From Alphaproteobacteria bacterium (GTDB lineage: Bacteria > Pseudomonadota > Alphaproteobacteria > Caulobacterales > Parvularculaceae), in NCBI GenBank assembly GCA_030433215.1, contig JAUIMC010000001.1, forward strand, positions 124,001 to 188,000: DNA of 64,000 bases. The letters run 5' to 3'. How positions within the stretch are numbered: the stretch's first letter is position 1; every line of letters starts with the position of its first letter. Below are positions 36,773 to 45,557 of this stretch, in pieces. Both the position numbers and the translations under genes were made by a program. The notes below the pieces were generated by a model. The model saw only the letters and a program-made list of their open reading frames with translations. It was not told the origin of the DNA and ran no database searches.

Positions 36773-37702
36773 CTACGTCTGCTGACAATTTATCATGTAG
36801 GGTGTCATCCGTGCATCAGGAATAAAGGTGTTGATGACCGCATCAAAATCTTTGTCTTTAATTCCCATTAAATCGAGATCTTCTTCACGAACACGTAAAT
36901 TCATATCGATTGATAGTAGTGTCTTCTCACTCTCGCCGCTGACCAATGCGTCTGCAAGGCACACACATCCCTTTTCTTTATCCATTTTCATCAGGGGAAA
37001 CGAGCTTGCGATGAGACTATCCCGACACGCTGCCGTGTAATTGTCCCGGCGGATACGCGCCATAACTTCTCCGGAAGATACACTCTTCCAGGCGGGGACA
37101 TCGCCAGATTTCTGTTCACTTTGCTCCTTAACTTTTTCTACTGCTCGAAGCTCTTCCGGCCAGGCCGCAAGCGCCGCTGAATCGCGCGGCTTGATGATGA
37201 ATTTCGGGACGGGTGCATATTCCCCCGGCTTCGAATAGAACGACATGCGTAGCGGATATGTCCCGCTTGAACAGGGCGGGCTCGCAGCCGAAAGCACAGA
37301 TGATAGGCTACCTTTGCGGTTGATCGCGCCGCTTTGTGGAACGCAAAGGATCGCAGGCGCGCGTTTATTCCCGTTTGCTGCTTGCGCACCCTGTGGATGG
37401 TAAACCGGATTGCCGACCCCGCCGTTCATGAGCGCATGGGTAAAGCCGATAGCAATGCCCTGATAGACGGACGTGTTCACATCCTCACATTTGCCTTTGC
37501 GGATCGTATGCCAGCCGGAAAGTTGCGCACGATCGCCCTGGCCGAGATTCCAGCGTGTTCTCAAGACGACGTAATGTAGATCGACATCGCCCCGATTACA
37601 GACATTCACCCAATGATATTCATTCGACTGGGCAGACGCGCTTTGAACGCCACCCGCAAAGCAGGACAAAGCGCTCAACACAAACAGCAAACCACGGATC
37701 AT
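36773..37702 (-). CDS. Secreted protein with DUF1036-like N-terminal part
   Basis: A 309-aa exported protein, signal peptide about 1-24 (ASAQ). The mature N-terminus WVNVCNRGDVDLHYVVLRTR and GWHTIRKGKCEDV resemble DUF1036, a family of small periplasmic proteins with a beta-rich fold. The rest is unrecognised; Cys residues are spread through it, probably disulfide bonded. The ATG overlaps the stop of the preceding 76-aa gene (ATGA), so translation is coupled. Last gene of a four-gene overlapping operon running from 39009. Confidence 0.72.
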   Translation of the reverse strand: MIRGLLFVLSALSCFAGGVQSASAQSNEYHWVNVCNRGDVDLHYVVLRTRWNLGQGDRAQLSGWHTIRKGKCEDVNTSVYQGIAIGFTHALMNGGVGNPVYHPQGAQAANGNKRAPAILCVPQSGAINRKGSLSSVLSAASPPCSSGTYPLRMSFYSKPGEYAPVPKFIIKPRDSAALAAWPEELRAVEKVKEQSEQKSGDVPAWKSVSSGEVMARIRRDNYTAACRDSLIASSFPLMKMDKEKGCVCLADALVSGESEKTLLSIDMNLRVREEDLDLMGIKDKDFDAVINTFIPDARMTPYMINCQQT

Positions 37703-37929
37703 GTCGCTTTCCCTCCATCAGGTTGAACCGCACCCCCGACAGATTGATAAAGATCGAAGAGTGCCCCATGGGCTTTTTCAGCCAAAGCGGACCAGTCCTC
37801 ATTCTCCTGGATTGCCGGATGTTCCAGTAACTCGGCATCAACACTGCGCATCAGGAACGAGGCCATGTGCAAAGCTTCATGCGTGAGCAGCGGATCGGGC
37901 GCCCTCTTCGTCATCGTTCTTGTCGTCAT
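37699..37929 (-). CDS. Small cytosolic protein, unknown
   Basis: A 76-aa helical protein without signal peptide (LLTHEALHMASFLMRSVDAE, DWSALAEKAHGALFDLYQSV), not recognised. Its 5' part overlaps the 3' part of the lipoprotein gene by 53 bp in another frame, and its stop overlaps the next start by four bases. Such double overlap on one strand suggests translational coupling. The overlap also means one of the two could be spurious; this one is favoured by its link to the downstream gene. Confidence 0.6.
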   Translation of the reverse strand: MTTRTMTKRAPDPLLTHEALHMASFLMRSVDAELLEHPAIQENEDWSALAEKAHGALFDLYQSVGGAVQPDGGKAT

Positions 37930-38113
37930 TCTGTTGGCCGGAATTAAGTCCGTTTGTCATTGTGCAGGCCATAGGCGCGCTTCCGTCAGAGCTTTTGCCG
38001 ACAGGCAGTTCAAAACACCCGTTTGGCCAGTCCACGGTAAGGGGTGCAGCTTGTTCGGTTGAAGCACAGGTGCCAAGCAAGAGCATCAAACCGAAACACA
38101 CTGAGCGCGTCAT
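37877..38113 (-). CDS. Small lipoprotein, unknown
   Basis: A 78-aa protein with a clear lipoprotein signal: MTRSVCFGLMLLLGTCAS, lipobox LLGTC with Cys16. The short mature part is acidic at its end (NDDKNDDEEGA). Its ATG overlaps the stop of the upstream 299-aa gene (ATGA). Overlap with the 76-aa gene in another frame is 53 bp. Role unknown, envelope location likely. Confidence 0.6.
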   Translation of the reverse strand: MTRSVCFGLMLLLGTCASTEQAAPLTVDWPNGCFELPVGKSSDGSAPMACTMTNGLNSGQQNDDKNDDEEGARSAAHA

Positions 38114-39009
38114 TCAACACCCATTGTTTGGTTGATGTAAGCGCGGCGGGACTCGCAGCGCCGGGCGCTCGTAAGAAAGAACGCATAGGTCGCATCTCTA
38201 ATGTTGGAGTCTACAATATTCAGCCCCGAATTCTGCAAATCTTTGAGGATGGCAATTACGTCGAGCCTCGAATTCGCGGCATATTGCTTCCCTGTGATTT
38301 GTGAATCCCAGAACGATGCGTGCGCTGTGTGTTTTGCGATCAGCACGCCGGCTGGGTCCGTTTCATGAGCTGTGAAGATGTCCGGCGTCGCCTTCAGGAC
38401 ATCTACGGCCTTGGTCATCACGGCGCGGCACCAGTATTGTTCATCCCGGCGCAGCACTCCGAAATATGCCTTATCGTCAATAATCGCTTCCATATGCCGT
38501 GTTAAAGCCGCATCCCATTGCGGTGCGTAGACAGACATGAGGAGACCGTTCATTCCCGGCAGGACCGTCTGAACCTCAGCCGCACAATCATCATAGTCAT
38601 CCTCGCCAAATAAAAGGACGAGTTCCATCGCAGTGGGGTCCAGTTTGAGACCGGTTTTTCCTTGGTATCCAGCTCCAAACAAGTCATAGCCGTGCAGGAC
38701 CGACATGAACTGTGCCGCCAGAAAAACACGACGCCAATCTTGTTGATAGGAAGTGAGATTGTCATCGTCCCCCCAGTAATCGGCATCGGGATCAATCGCA
38801 TAGCAGGATTGAGCACGCCGCATCAGCTTGAACGGATCAGGATATTCGGTGGAGAGCTTCTGAGAGAGCGGTTGCGGGGTGGCTTCAGCTTTCGCGCTAT
38901 TAAATCCGACACCGATCACAACACCGATGATCAGAGAAATGGTGATGGCCCTAAAGAAGATGCGGTTGAATCGTGCGGCGTGCTCCCGAAATCCATTCTG
39001 ATCACTCAT
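38110..39009 (-). CDS. Exported or membrane-anchored protein, unknown
   Basis: A 299-aa protein with one N-terminal hydrophobic segment (about 19-40, ITISLIIGVVIGVGFNSAKA) that is either a signal peptide or anchor. The rest is soluble with scattered Cys residues (SCYAIDPDADYW, DDCAAEVQT, YWCRAVMTKA) and a C-terminal helical part. No family recognised. First gene of the 39009-36773 operon, whose four products are mostly envelope proteins. Base composition is lower in GC than the first 20 kb. Confidence 0.7.
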   Translation of the reverse strand: MSDQNGFREHAARFNRIFFRAITISLIIGVVIGVGFNSAKAEATPQPLSQKLSTEYPDPFKLMRRAQSCYAIDPDADYWGDDDNLTSYQQDWRRVFLAAQFMSVLHGYDLFGAGYQGKTGLKLDPTAMELVLLFGEDDYDDCAAEVQTVLPGMNGLLMSVYAPQWDAALTRHMEAIIDDKAYFGVLRRDEQYWCRAVMTKAVDVLKATPDIFTAHETDPAGVLIAKHTAHASFWDSQITGKQYAANSRLDVIAILKDLQNSGLNIVDSNIRDATYAFFLTSARRCESRRAYINQTMGVE

Positions 39010-39159
39010 GATTTAACTCTTCAGCGATTGAAAAGGTGACAAACCCAAACACGGCATTTCGCGAACCCTGGCAACAAACCAATATGGTTATTTTGCCGCC
39101 GCTATAGTTCTGGTCTACCTTGCAGCCAGATATTCCGAATCTTTCTGAGGCAAGCGAAA

Positions 39160-39318
39160 ATGGCTCATCACAAGCGGAAAAAGCCGAAATCGACGCGCGC
39201 GGGTTGTCTCTTGTGCAAACCCCACAAGCGGCAGGGTGCCCCCAAAGCAGACCGGCGCCGTTTTGCGGATCGCCGCCGGGCGATGCTGGGGCTTGTGACG
39301 CAGAAAGCTGTAATCTGA
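39160..39318 (+). CDS. 52-aa basic CxxC protein, short conserved family
   Basis: A small gene read as MAHHKRKKPKSTRAGCLLC followed by KPHKRQG and an Arg-rich tail. The KRKKPKSxRAGCLxCKPHK pattern is, from memory, a recurrent tiny protein family in Proteobacteria with no known role; the CxxC pair might bind metal or form a disulfide, and the basic ends suggest nucleic-acid contact. GAGG precedes ATG 39160 by nine bases. The next gene begins four bases after its stop, so they are probably co-transcribed. Confidence 0.7.
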   Translation: MAHHKRKKPKSTRAGCLLCKPHKRQGAPKADRRRFADRRRAMLGLVTQKAVI

Positions 39319-39322
39319 AATT

Positions 39323-40615
39323 ATGAACGGGAACGAGATCGCCACCTATAGACCCGCCTGGGCTTCCTACTGGAAAGCCTGGCTCGCCATCGCCGGGCTA
39401 GCCGCGAGTGCTTATGCTTTCTCGCGGGTCAGGAACATTGTTCTGGAAACGCCGGCGCAACTTCAGGGTATCGTCGCATTAACAACCCTTGCGCCGATCT
39501 TGCTGATTATCGCCGGCGTTCTGTTCCACCGCTACACGCGCGCCTATCAGGTGGAAAATGGTCGCCGGCTTCGCACGACTATTGGGTTTATCGCCCGCGA
39601 CCGCCGCGAATTCCTGATTTCCGACACAATCCAGACAGACCTGAAGCAGACTGTGCTTGGCCGCCTGCTTGGTTACGGCACCTTGCGTTTCTGGACTGGG
39701 GACGACCAAAGCGGCCAGAGCTGGGTGAATGTCGCCGCCCCGAACCGGCTGGAAGCCGAGATCAAGGCGCTGGCGCTAAATACAGACGACGCCGCGCGCA
39801 AGCCTTCGAGAAACGCCGCGAACGCACGAACAGAAAAGCCCAACTTACATCTGAATCCGGCCATCCCCGCTATCCCGCCGCTCCCTAAGCCGCCGGCAGG
39901 AACGATATTCGCCAACCACGCGGTTATCCTGCCCCGATTTCCATCCTCCTTCGTGCGCCACATCGGCTCACTTGATACAGCCGTTGAGCCTCAACAGTTT
40001 GTAACCAGAGGCGAGCCGTTGCTCACGCTGACGCTGATGACGGAAGACGAGAAACTCTTTGGCGGCGGCAAGGTTGTGGATGTCGTCATTCCAGCTCCTG
40101 TGTCCGGCCTCGTGCTGAGGCGCAGTCACTTCGCCAGCAGGCCCTCCCATGAAGCGGCACCGAACCCCGCCGACGAGATGCGCTCCACCTTGTTGCCGGT
40201 CGAAGGCGAGCCAGTGGAAAATGGCACCTTCATCTATGGTGCATTGTGCGATGCGATGTGGAAGCACCGCGATTTCCTGTTCCGGCGCCAGAGAAAACTG
40301 AAGGAAATTGCAAAACACAGCCCTGGCTCTGCGCAATGGGTCGCCACATGGGCCGACGATACCACCATACGCAAAGCCCTTGATGAATTGCTGATCCAGC
40401 CTTGTGATGAAATTCCTGCACGCCCCGCGTTTGACGACTATCTTTGCGAGGCGTGGATCAAGCGACCGCATCTGCGCGATTTCCTTGCTCATCTCGTCGA
40501 TGAAACGACACTTAGAAAGGTGAATACTAACTACAAATTGGAGGAACAGCAGATGATCGAAGAGGCAATCCGTACCCATCGCGCCACACTCGAAAAGCTC
40601 GCCGAGAATGACTGA
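39323..40615 (+). CDS. Membrane PH-like (bPH2) protein with unique C-terminal region
   Basis: A 430-aa protein. Residues 10-150 have two TM helices and a PH-like module: RPAWASYW, HRYTRAYQVENGRRLR, DTIQTDLKQTVLGRLLGYGT, FWTGDD. This is the same module as in the protein at 44140-45450. The C-terminal half is unlike that partner: a beta-rich VVDVVIPAPVSGLVLRR stretch that resembles biotinyl/lipoyl hybrid barrels, then a helical end. Likely an inner-membrane protein with a cytosolic tail. It converges with the vWA gene of the MoxR operon, 47 bp apart. Confidence 0.68.
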   Translation: MNGNEIATYRPAWASYWKAWLAIAGLAASAYAFSRVRNIVLETPAQLQGIVALTTLAPILLIIAGVLFHRYTRAYQVENGRRLRTTIGFIARDRREFLISDTIQTDLKQTVLGRLLGYGTLRFWTGDDQSGQSWVNVAAPNRLEAEIKALALNTDDAARKPSRNAANARTEKPNLHLNPAIPAIPPLPKPPAGTIFANHAVILPRFPSSFVRHIGSLDTAVEPQQFVTRGEPLLTLTLMTEDEKLFGGGKVVDVVIPAPVSGLVLRRSHFASRPSHEAAPNPADEMRSTLLPVEGEPVENGTFIYGALCDAMWKHRDFLFRRQRKLKEIAKHSPGSAQWVATWADDTTIRKALDELLIQPCDEIPARPAFDDYLCEAWIKRPHLRDFLAHLVDETTLRKVNTNYKLEEQQMIEEAIRTHRATLEKLAEND

Positions 40616-40662
40616 TTTCCGTCTGCCAGTCTGTGGAAAGTTGCGATAAGGCGCATCAACGC

Positions 40663-42009
40663 TCAGACATTGAGGATGATGAATGTGCCGTATTCCGGCG
40701 CAACCGGTGTCCCGTAGCGTTCCCGGATCGCGAACCAGACAACGTCATAAGGCGGCGGCTCGGCGGGATAGCGTATGGCCATATCGGAGAGAACGATCAC
40801 GCGTTCGGTGTCCGGGTCTTCCGACAGCCGGTCGAAGGCTGCCGTCAGATCACTCCCGCCATAGCCCCGGACTTCGAAACTTTCGAGTCCGTCAATATCA
40901 ACAGTTTCGTCAGCGGCTACATCATCCGATGCCTGAATGATCCGCACTTGCGACACACCGGCGGCCTTGGCCGATGCCTTGATCAGCGACAGGAGCCGCG
41001 GCAGCACCCCGGTCATCGAGCCCGACGTATCGAGGATCAGGTTGAGCGCCCATCCCTCATGCCGCCGGCCCTGCAGGACAATATCTTGCCGCGTGCCCTG
41101 CCGGCGCGAGGCCCGGCGATAGGTCCTGACCTTCGGGGCGATCATGTCGAATCCGCTCTGCAGGGCAAGTTCGACCGGTATCCGGTCGTTCGTCGCGATA
41201 ATATCAAGCGTCGCGGTCAAGTGCGGATAGGTGAAATCCGGATGGCGGTGCCGCAGGGCGGAGGTGACAACGGCATGCGTGCTGAGCGCGGCATCTGCTG
41301 CCAGCCGCAATGCCTCCGCACGGTCCGCGCTGGCATCACCGGCCGATCCTGCGCCTGAGGTCAGCGAGACCGCGATCACCGGCACAGTGATGGACAGGCG
41401 CCTGAGATCTTCTTCCGTCAGGATATCGCGCGGGCAGTCCGCTGGCGCGTCATCGCCGGAGGAGACCTCCGCAGGGGCGAGATGGGTTCCGCGCAGTGCC
41501 TCTTCGAACGGTGTTGGCGTCCGCTGCTCGGGTCTGCCGGCCTCGGCATCCCAGACCGACCCGCGCGCTGGCGAAATGAGGTTACCATCCTTCAGCCACC
41601 GCACCAGCTCCTCTGCCGAATGATTGTCAGCGTCGCCCAGCCACAGGCCATTCTTCGGCGGCATGATGCCCAGCTCATCCGTCAGTATCCTGTTGATGAT
41701 CCAGTCATGTGCGACATTGACATGCCAGGCATCATCCGGCCCCGCACGCGCATGGCTTTGCAGGACGAGGTGCCACAATTCATGGGACATGACATAGATC
41801 GCCTCCGGCCCGGACAGCGACAGGAACCAGTCCGGATTGACGAACAGGCGGCCATCGGCGGTGATGCCGGCTGTCGGGATGCGGGGTTCGACATGGATCG
41901 CCACCATGTCGGCAAGGTCGCCCAGATAGGGCTGGAGATTGCGGACATTGTTCAGCGCGCGTTGCGCATGGTCCTGTGCCTGCTTCAGATTGCCCGCCGC
42001 CGCGCTCAT
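40663..42009 (-). CDS. DUF2201-type vWA protein with HExxH metallopeptidase-like domain
   Basis: A 448-aa protein. N-terminal putative metallopeptidase domain with HELWH (76-80) and a third candidate ligand His86 in LVLQSHARA; C-terminal von Willebrand A fold with MIDAS DTSGS (327-331), GGSDLTAAF and LSD. This is the standard partner of MoxR ATPases, which remodel or load vWA proteins. Its ATG overlaps the MoxR stop (ATGA). In related systems the pair controls maturation of complexes or biological-conflict responses; here the target is unknown. Last gene of the 45450-40663 operon. Confidence 0.88.
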   Translation of the reverse strand: MSAAAGNLKQAQDHAQRALNNVRNLQPYLGDLADMVAIHVEPRIPTAGITADGRLFVNPDWFLSLSGPEAIYVMSHELWHLVLQSHARAGPDDAWHVNVAHDWIINRILTDELGIMPPKNGLWLGDADNHSAEELVRWLKDGNLISPARGSVWDAEAGRPEQRTPTPFEEALRGTHLAPAEVSSGDDAPADCPRDILTEEDLRRLSITVPVIAVSLTSGAGSAGDASADRAEALRLAADAALSTHAVVTSALRHRHPDFTYPHLTATLDIIATNDRIPVELALQSGFDMIAPKVRTYRRASRRQGTRQDIVLQGRRHEGWALNLILDTSGSMTGVLPRLLSLIKASAKAAGVSQVRIIQASDDVAADETVDIDGLESFEVRGYGGSDLTAAFDRLSEDPDTERVIVLSDMAIRYPAEPPPYDVVWFAIRERYGTPVAPEYGTFIILNV

Positions 42010-43022
42010 CTCAGGCCCGTGGCCTCCTTGAGCGATGACAGCAGGCTGTCGCTCGCGCCCAGATCTCCCCAGATGCGGACCATGCCGACCAGAAGCGAGA
42101 ACCTGATCTCGCCCGGCAAGGCGGACAGGAAATACTCAATCTCATCCTGAGAGAATTCGCTGAGCCCGCCCTCTGCTGCCATCTTCCGGATGATGCGGAT
42201 GATGAACCATTTCTTTGCCGGCTCAACAGGCAGGAGCGACGGATCCCGGATATAGGCGGGTGCGGGCTTCAGATCTTCCATGCCGCTTTCCGCCAGCCCG
42301 CAGAACAGGCTCGCATCCCCGGCGCTGACCTTGCCATAGGCGAGTGCGCGGCGGGTCTGTTCCAGCGGCAAGCCTGCGCGTTCGGCAAGGTCCAGGCTGG
42401 CTGACAGCGACGCCCAGGCCCGCGGTGTGGAAAACGGCACAGGCTCTGCCGGGGCCGGACGCATCAGTGCATCCGGCACCGCAGCGATGAAGGCAATGAT
42501 CTCTGAACGGATATTGTTGGCGCGCGCCCAACTGATCCATTCCTCATTGTCGGCGCGCACGTGCAGGATCAGGACGCGATTGACGAGCGCGGACGAGATG
42601 GTCCGCACCAGCGCGCGGTCTTCCGCCCGGTTGCCGGCCGCAACGACCCATGTGCCTTTCGGAAGGTCGAACTCGCCGATCCGACGCTCCAGCAGCAGGG
42701 CGTAGAATGCCTTCTGCACATCCGGCGCGGCGGCAGGCAATTCGTCGAGGAAGAGACAGAAGGGCTCCCCGCTTTCGGGCAGCAGGATGCGCGGCGGGCA
42801 GAATACCGAGCGCTCGCCATCGATCTTCGGCACCCCGCTGACATCTTCCGGCGCGATCTGCGTGCCCAGTAGCGAGCGGCATTCGAGCCCCGCCTCTGCC
42901 GCTGCGCTGCGCACGATGTCGGATTTGCCGAGGCCGGGCGACGACAGCAGCAACACGCTTTCATCCGCTGCAAGCGCCTTGATGATTTCCTTCGCCTGAG
43001 AGAGCGTCACGGTCTCATTCAT
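42006..43022 (-). CDS. MoxR-type AAA+ ATPase
   Basis: A 338-aa AAA+ protein. Walker A SSPGLGKSD (27-35), Walker B CLFLDELPAA with Asp93/Glu94, sensor-like GTWVVAAGNRAEDRALV, and a C-terminal lid. ATG 43022 with AGGGGA before it is preferred over the frame's upstream ATG at 43052; it overlaps the stop of the 355-aa gene by eight bases and matches family length. It should act as a chaperone-like motor on the vWA protein encoded next. Confidence 0.9.
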   Translation of the reverse strand: MNETVTLSQAKEIIKALAADESVLLLSSPGLGKSDIVRSAAAEAGLECRSLLGTQIAPEDVSGVPKIDGERSVFCPPRILLPESGEPFCLFLDELPAAAPDVQKAFYALLLERRIGEFDLPKGTWVVAAGNRAEDRALVRTISSALVNRVLILHVRADNEEWISWARANNIRSEIIAFIAAVPDALMRPAPAEPVPFSTPRAWASLSASLDLAERAGLPLEQTRRALAYGKVSAGDASLFCGLAESGMEDLKPAPAYIRDPSLLPVEPAKKWFIIRIIRKMAAEGGLSEFSQDEIEYFLSALPGEIRFSLLVGMVRIWGDLGASDSLLSSLKEATGLR

Positions 43023-44082
43023 GGTTTTCCCCTGTGGATCTCCAATCGTCAAAAACCTCCGGCGGGCGATAGGTCCTGTCCCATACGTCGAATGCGATCA
43101 GCCCTTTCATGGCCTCCCGGCCCGCGTCTGGCGTTGCGCCTGAGCGGCCATTCTGGAACCGGGACAGGAGCAATGCCGTAACGGGATGAGAGTCGTCATT
43201 TAGGACAGCCTGCTTCTTGCCGGCACTGGCCGCGCCGAGGGCGAGGTCCATGAGGCGGTAGAGGTCTTCGAAGGCTGGCAGCCTGTGCGGCCGGGGCGCG
43301 ATGATGCCAGGCGCCCGTGCATCACCCTCGCCGCGCCGCTTCGTCGTGAGCAGCAGGCAGAGGAACCAGAAGGCCTCCGGCTCAAAGGGCACGATGGCGC
43401 ACGCAAGGGCCTTGTCGTCCTCGTCCAGCAGGCGGCCGAGCGCATCGGCAAGGCGGGCCTGCGCGCGGACCATGGCATAGGCGGCGGCGATTTCCGGCTC
43501 CCGCAGGATCCAGCCATACTTCCCGACAGCGCTGATATCACGCGCGGCGATGAGTTTCTGGTAGGCGCGTGCCGCGGGGCCCATGCGTCCCTCCGGTTCG
43601 ACATGGACATAGTTGCAGGCGATGATCCGCGCGACCGCCGAGAGGCCGTCTTCCGACCCCGAGAGGACCTGCGCAACGGCGCGGACTGCTTCATCCGGAC
43701 CCGCATGCGCGAGCCTGTTCACCACATCAGCCGCAGCGCCGGCATCGGCGCCTTCCGGAGAGAAGCGCGTAAACTCCTGCAGCACTTCGGCGGCTTCTTC
43801 CCGCCGGGCCGCGAGGCGCATGACCAGATCATCGAACAGCGCCTTGCCGTCCGCAGACGGTCCCGACCGCCTGCGGGGCTTCCGGTCTTCGAACGCGTCA
43901 TCGTCTGCCTCTTCGCCGGCATCATCATCCTGATCGTCCGCATAGCGGACCCAGTTGTCATAGTCTCCATAGTAGAGGTCGAAATCGTCGCAATAGCCAT
44001 TGTTCGACAACCACGTCATGTCATCGGCACTTAGCTGCCGTGTCCGCCACAGATATCTGATGAGCTCATCGATCACGCGCAT
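43015..44082 (-). CDS. Acidic hypothetical protein of the MoxR-vWA operon
   Basis: A 355-aa protein without known domain. An Asp/Tyr-rich acidic stretch (YCDDFDLYYGDYDNW near 30-44, then DDQDDDAGEEADDD) is followed by a helical region with Ala/Arg-rich repeats (about 80-300), possibly HEAT/TPR-like. It is cytosolic. It overlaps the MoxR gene by eight bases, so its product probably works with the ATPase, as adaptor or substrate. No relationship to a named family could be seen. Confidence 0.7.
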   Translation of the reverse strand: MRVIDELIRYLWRTRQLSADDMTWLSNNGYCDDFDLYYGDYDNWVRYADDQDDDAGEEADDDAFEDRKPRRRSGPSADGKALFDDLVMRLAARREEAAEVLQEFTRFSPEGADAGAAADVVNRLAHAGPDEAVRAVAQVLSGSEDGLSAVARIIACNYVHVEPEGRMGPAARAYQKLIAARDISAVGKYGWILREPEIAAAYAMVRAQARLADALGRLLDEDDKALACAIVPFEPEAFWFLCLLLTTKRRGEGDARAPGIIAPRPHRLPAFEDLYRLMDLALGAASAGKKQAVLNDDSHPVTALLLSRFQNGRSGATPDAGREAMKGLIAFDVWDRTYRPPEVFDDWRSTGENHE

Positions 44083-44139
44083 GGCAGAAACTTCCCGGAT
44101 GGTGGGCAGGCGAACATTTTCATTCTGCGTTGAGACGGC

Positions 44140-45450
44140 TCACCAGGTGACTTCTTCATCGACGATTTCCGGCGCGCGCATTTCGCCCCCGGTCAGGCGG
44201 CGGACAAACAATACGCCGCGCAGGTCGCCGACCTTGAAGTCACCCACCGGCATTTGCCCGTCATAGGCCCAGGCCAGTCCGCCGCCCAGACCGGTTGCTG
44301 TCCACAGGTGGACATTGGTCTCGAACAGCTCCGGATACAGGCGCCTGGCCACCGCGAAACTCGCCTTGCCATTCCAGCCCCACAGATAGGCGTCGTCTTG
44401 CGACATGGCGGCTTCCGCCTCGCTCATGTCGTCATCCCGGCGGTGATGATAGGGAACAAACCGGTCAAGCTCTGCCGCCGTCGGCAGGCGCCAGTCCGTG
44501 TACCCCGCCGCATCGATCATGCACTTGCCTTTCCTGTAGCCATGCTCGAATGCCGAGGCGGCCCGCTTTCCACTGCCCATATGGGCCATGGTGCCGCCAA
44601 TATTGTAGCCAACGGCTGCGCCCACCCCGAACAGGTCGGTCGCATCGCTCCATTTCATGCGGATAGGTTCACCGGCAAATCCGCTTCCGGTCCACACCAT
44701 GCCCCAGGGTGCGCGCAGCCACATGAGACCACTGTCGGCGTGGGACACCGTGCCATCGTCATTGTCGACATAGTCGCCCAATGGCGTCCTGATCCGCCGG
44801 GCCACCATGCCCTTGAGGTCCTTGTATTCGGCCGATTTCCCGAAATGCGTGACCTTGGCAGACTTCGCCTCTTTCAGTGTCGGGGGCTCAGGCATGCGGG
44901 ATACCGGCCGCGCCGTTTCTCCGGCCTGAGGGGCCGCGGGGGCATACGACGTGCCCTTTGGCCCGGCTTTCAGCAGGTCGAGATAGGCGATGACACGATC
45001 GGGATCGGACACTTTCGCCCATACGAGCCGGCTGCGGTCATCGCCGGTCCAGAAGGCAATCGTTCCATAACTGAGAAGGCGCCCGGCAATCGTCTGGCCC
45101 ATATCGGTCTGGACTTTGTCCGTCAGCGGAAATTCCCGCTTCACACGGGAGATGAAGCCGGCGAGTAGGCGAAGCTTGCGTCCGTTCTCGATCTCATAGG
45201 CGTGGGTATAGCGGTGATAGATCACACCCGCGAGGATCGGCACCAGCGCAATGGCAAGCCCGAGGCCCGAAAGCTCCACAGGAATGCCAAGGCGCTGCGC
45301 CAGTCCGTCGAACAGTTCGCGCTGCACGAACCAGAGGCCTGTCACCACCACAGCCGCAAGGCCGCTCCGCCAATAGCTGGTCCATGCGGGACGCATCCGA
45401 AGAACTGACTGTCCCTTGCGGGATAGCTGTTTGAACTGACTTGGCTGCAC
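44140..45450 (-). CDS. Membrane PH-like protein fused to a DUF1566 (Lcl) domain
   Basis: A 436-aa protein. N-terminal module with two TM helices (about 28-75) and PH-like part as in the 39323 gene: RPAWTSYW, YHRYTHAYEIENGRKLR, DKVQTDMGQTIAGRLLSYGT, FWTGDD. After a linker comes DUF1566: DNDDGTVSHADSGLMWLRAP, GYTDWRLPTAAELDRF, LWTATGL and VLFVRRL, a fold related to formylglycine-generating-enzyme/C-type-lectin proteins. First gene of the MoxR operon, 57 bp before the acidic protein. Probably an inner-membrane sensor or scaffold. Confidence 0.75.
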   Translation of the reverse strand: MQPSQFKQLSRKGQSVLRMRPAWTSYWRSGLAAVVVTGLWFVQRELFDGLAQRLGIPVELSGLGLAIALVPILAGVIYHRYTHAYEIENGRKLRLLAGFISRVKREFPLTDKVQTDMGQTIAGRLLSYGTIAFWTGDDRSRLVWAKVSDPDRVIAYLDLLKAGPKGTSYAPAAPQAGETARPVSRMPEPPTLKEAKSAKVTHFGKSAEYKDLKGMVARRIRTPLGDYVDNDDGTVSHADSGLMWLRAPWGMVWTGSGFAGEPIRMKWSDATDLFGVGAAVGYNIGGTMAHMGSGKRAASAFEHGYRKGKCMIDAAGYTDWRLPTAAELDRFVPYHHRRDDDMSEAEAAMSQDDAYLWGWNGKASFAVARRLYPELFETNVHLWTATGLGGGLAWAYDGQMPVGDFKVGDLRGVLFVRRLTGGEMRAPEIVDEEVTW

Positions 45451-45557
45451 GTTGCGATGTCCCCTTCACGCAAGAATATTGATATGCCGCGCGGAAATGC
45501 TTCCCCACGCTTTCCTGTATCGGCGGATAGGCCGGATGACGCAACTTACCAGGCGGG

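Noticed and set aside
39115-39345. 76-aa minus-strand frame overlapping the small CxxC gene
   Set aside because: No ribosome site and no family resemblance, whereas the plus-strand CxxC frame has both a ribosome site and a recurring motif.
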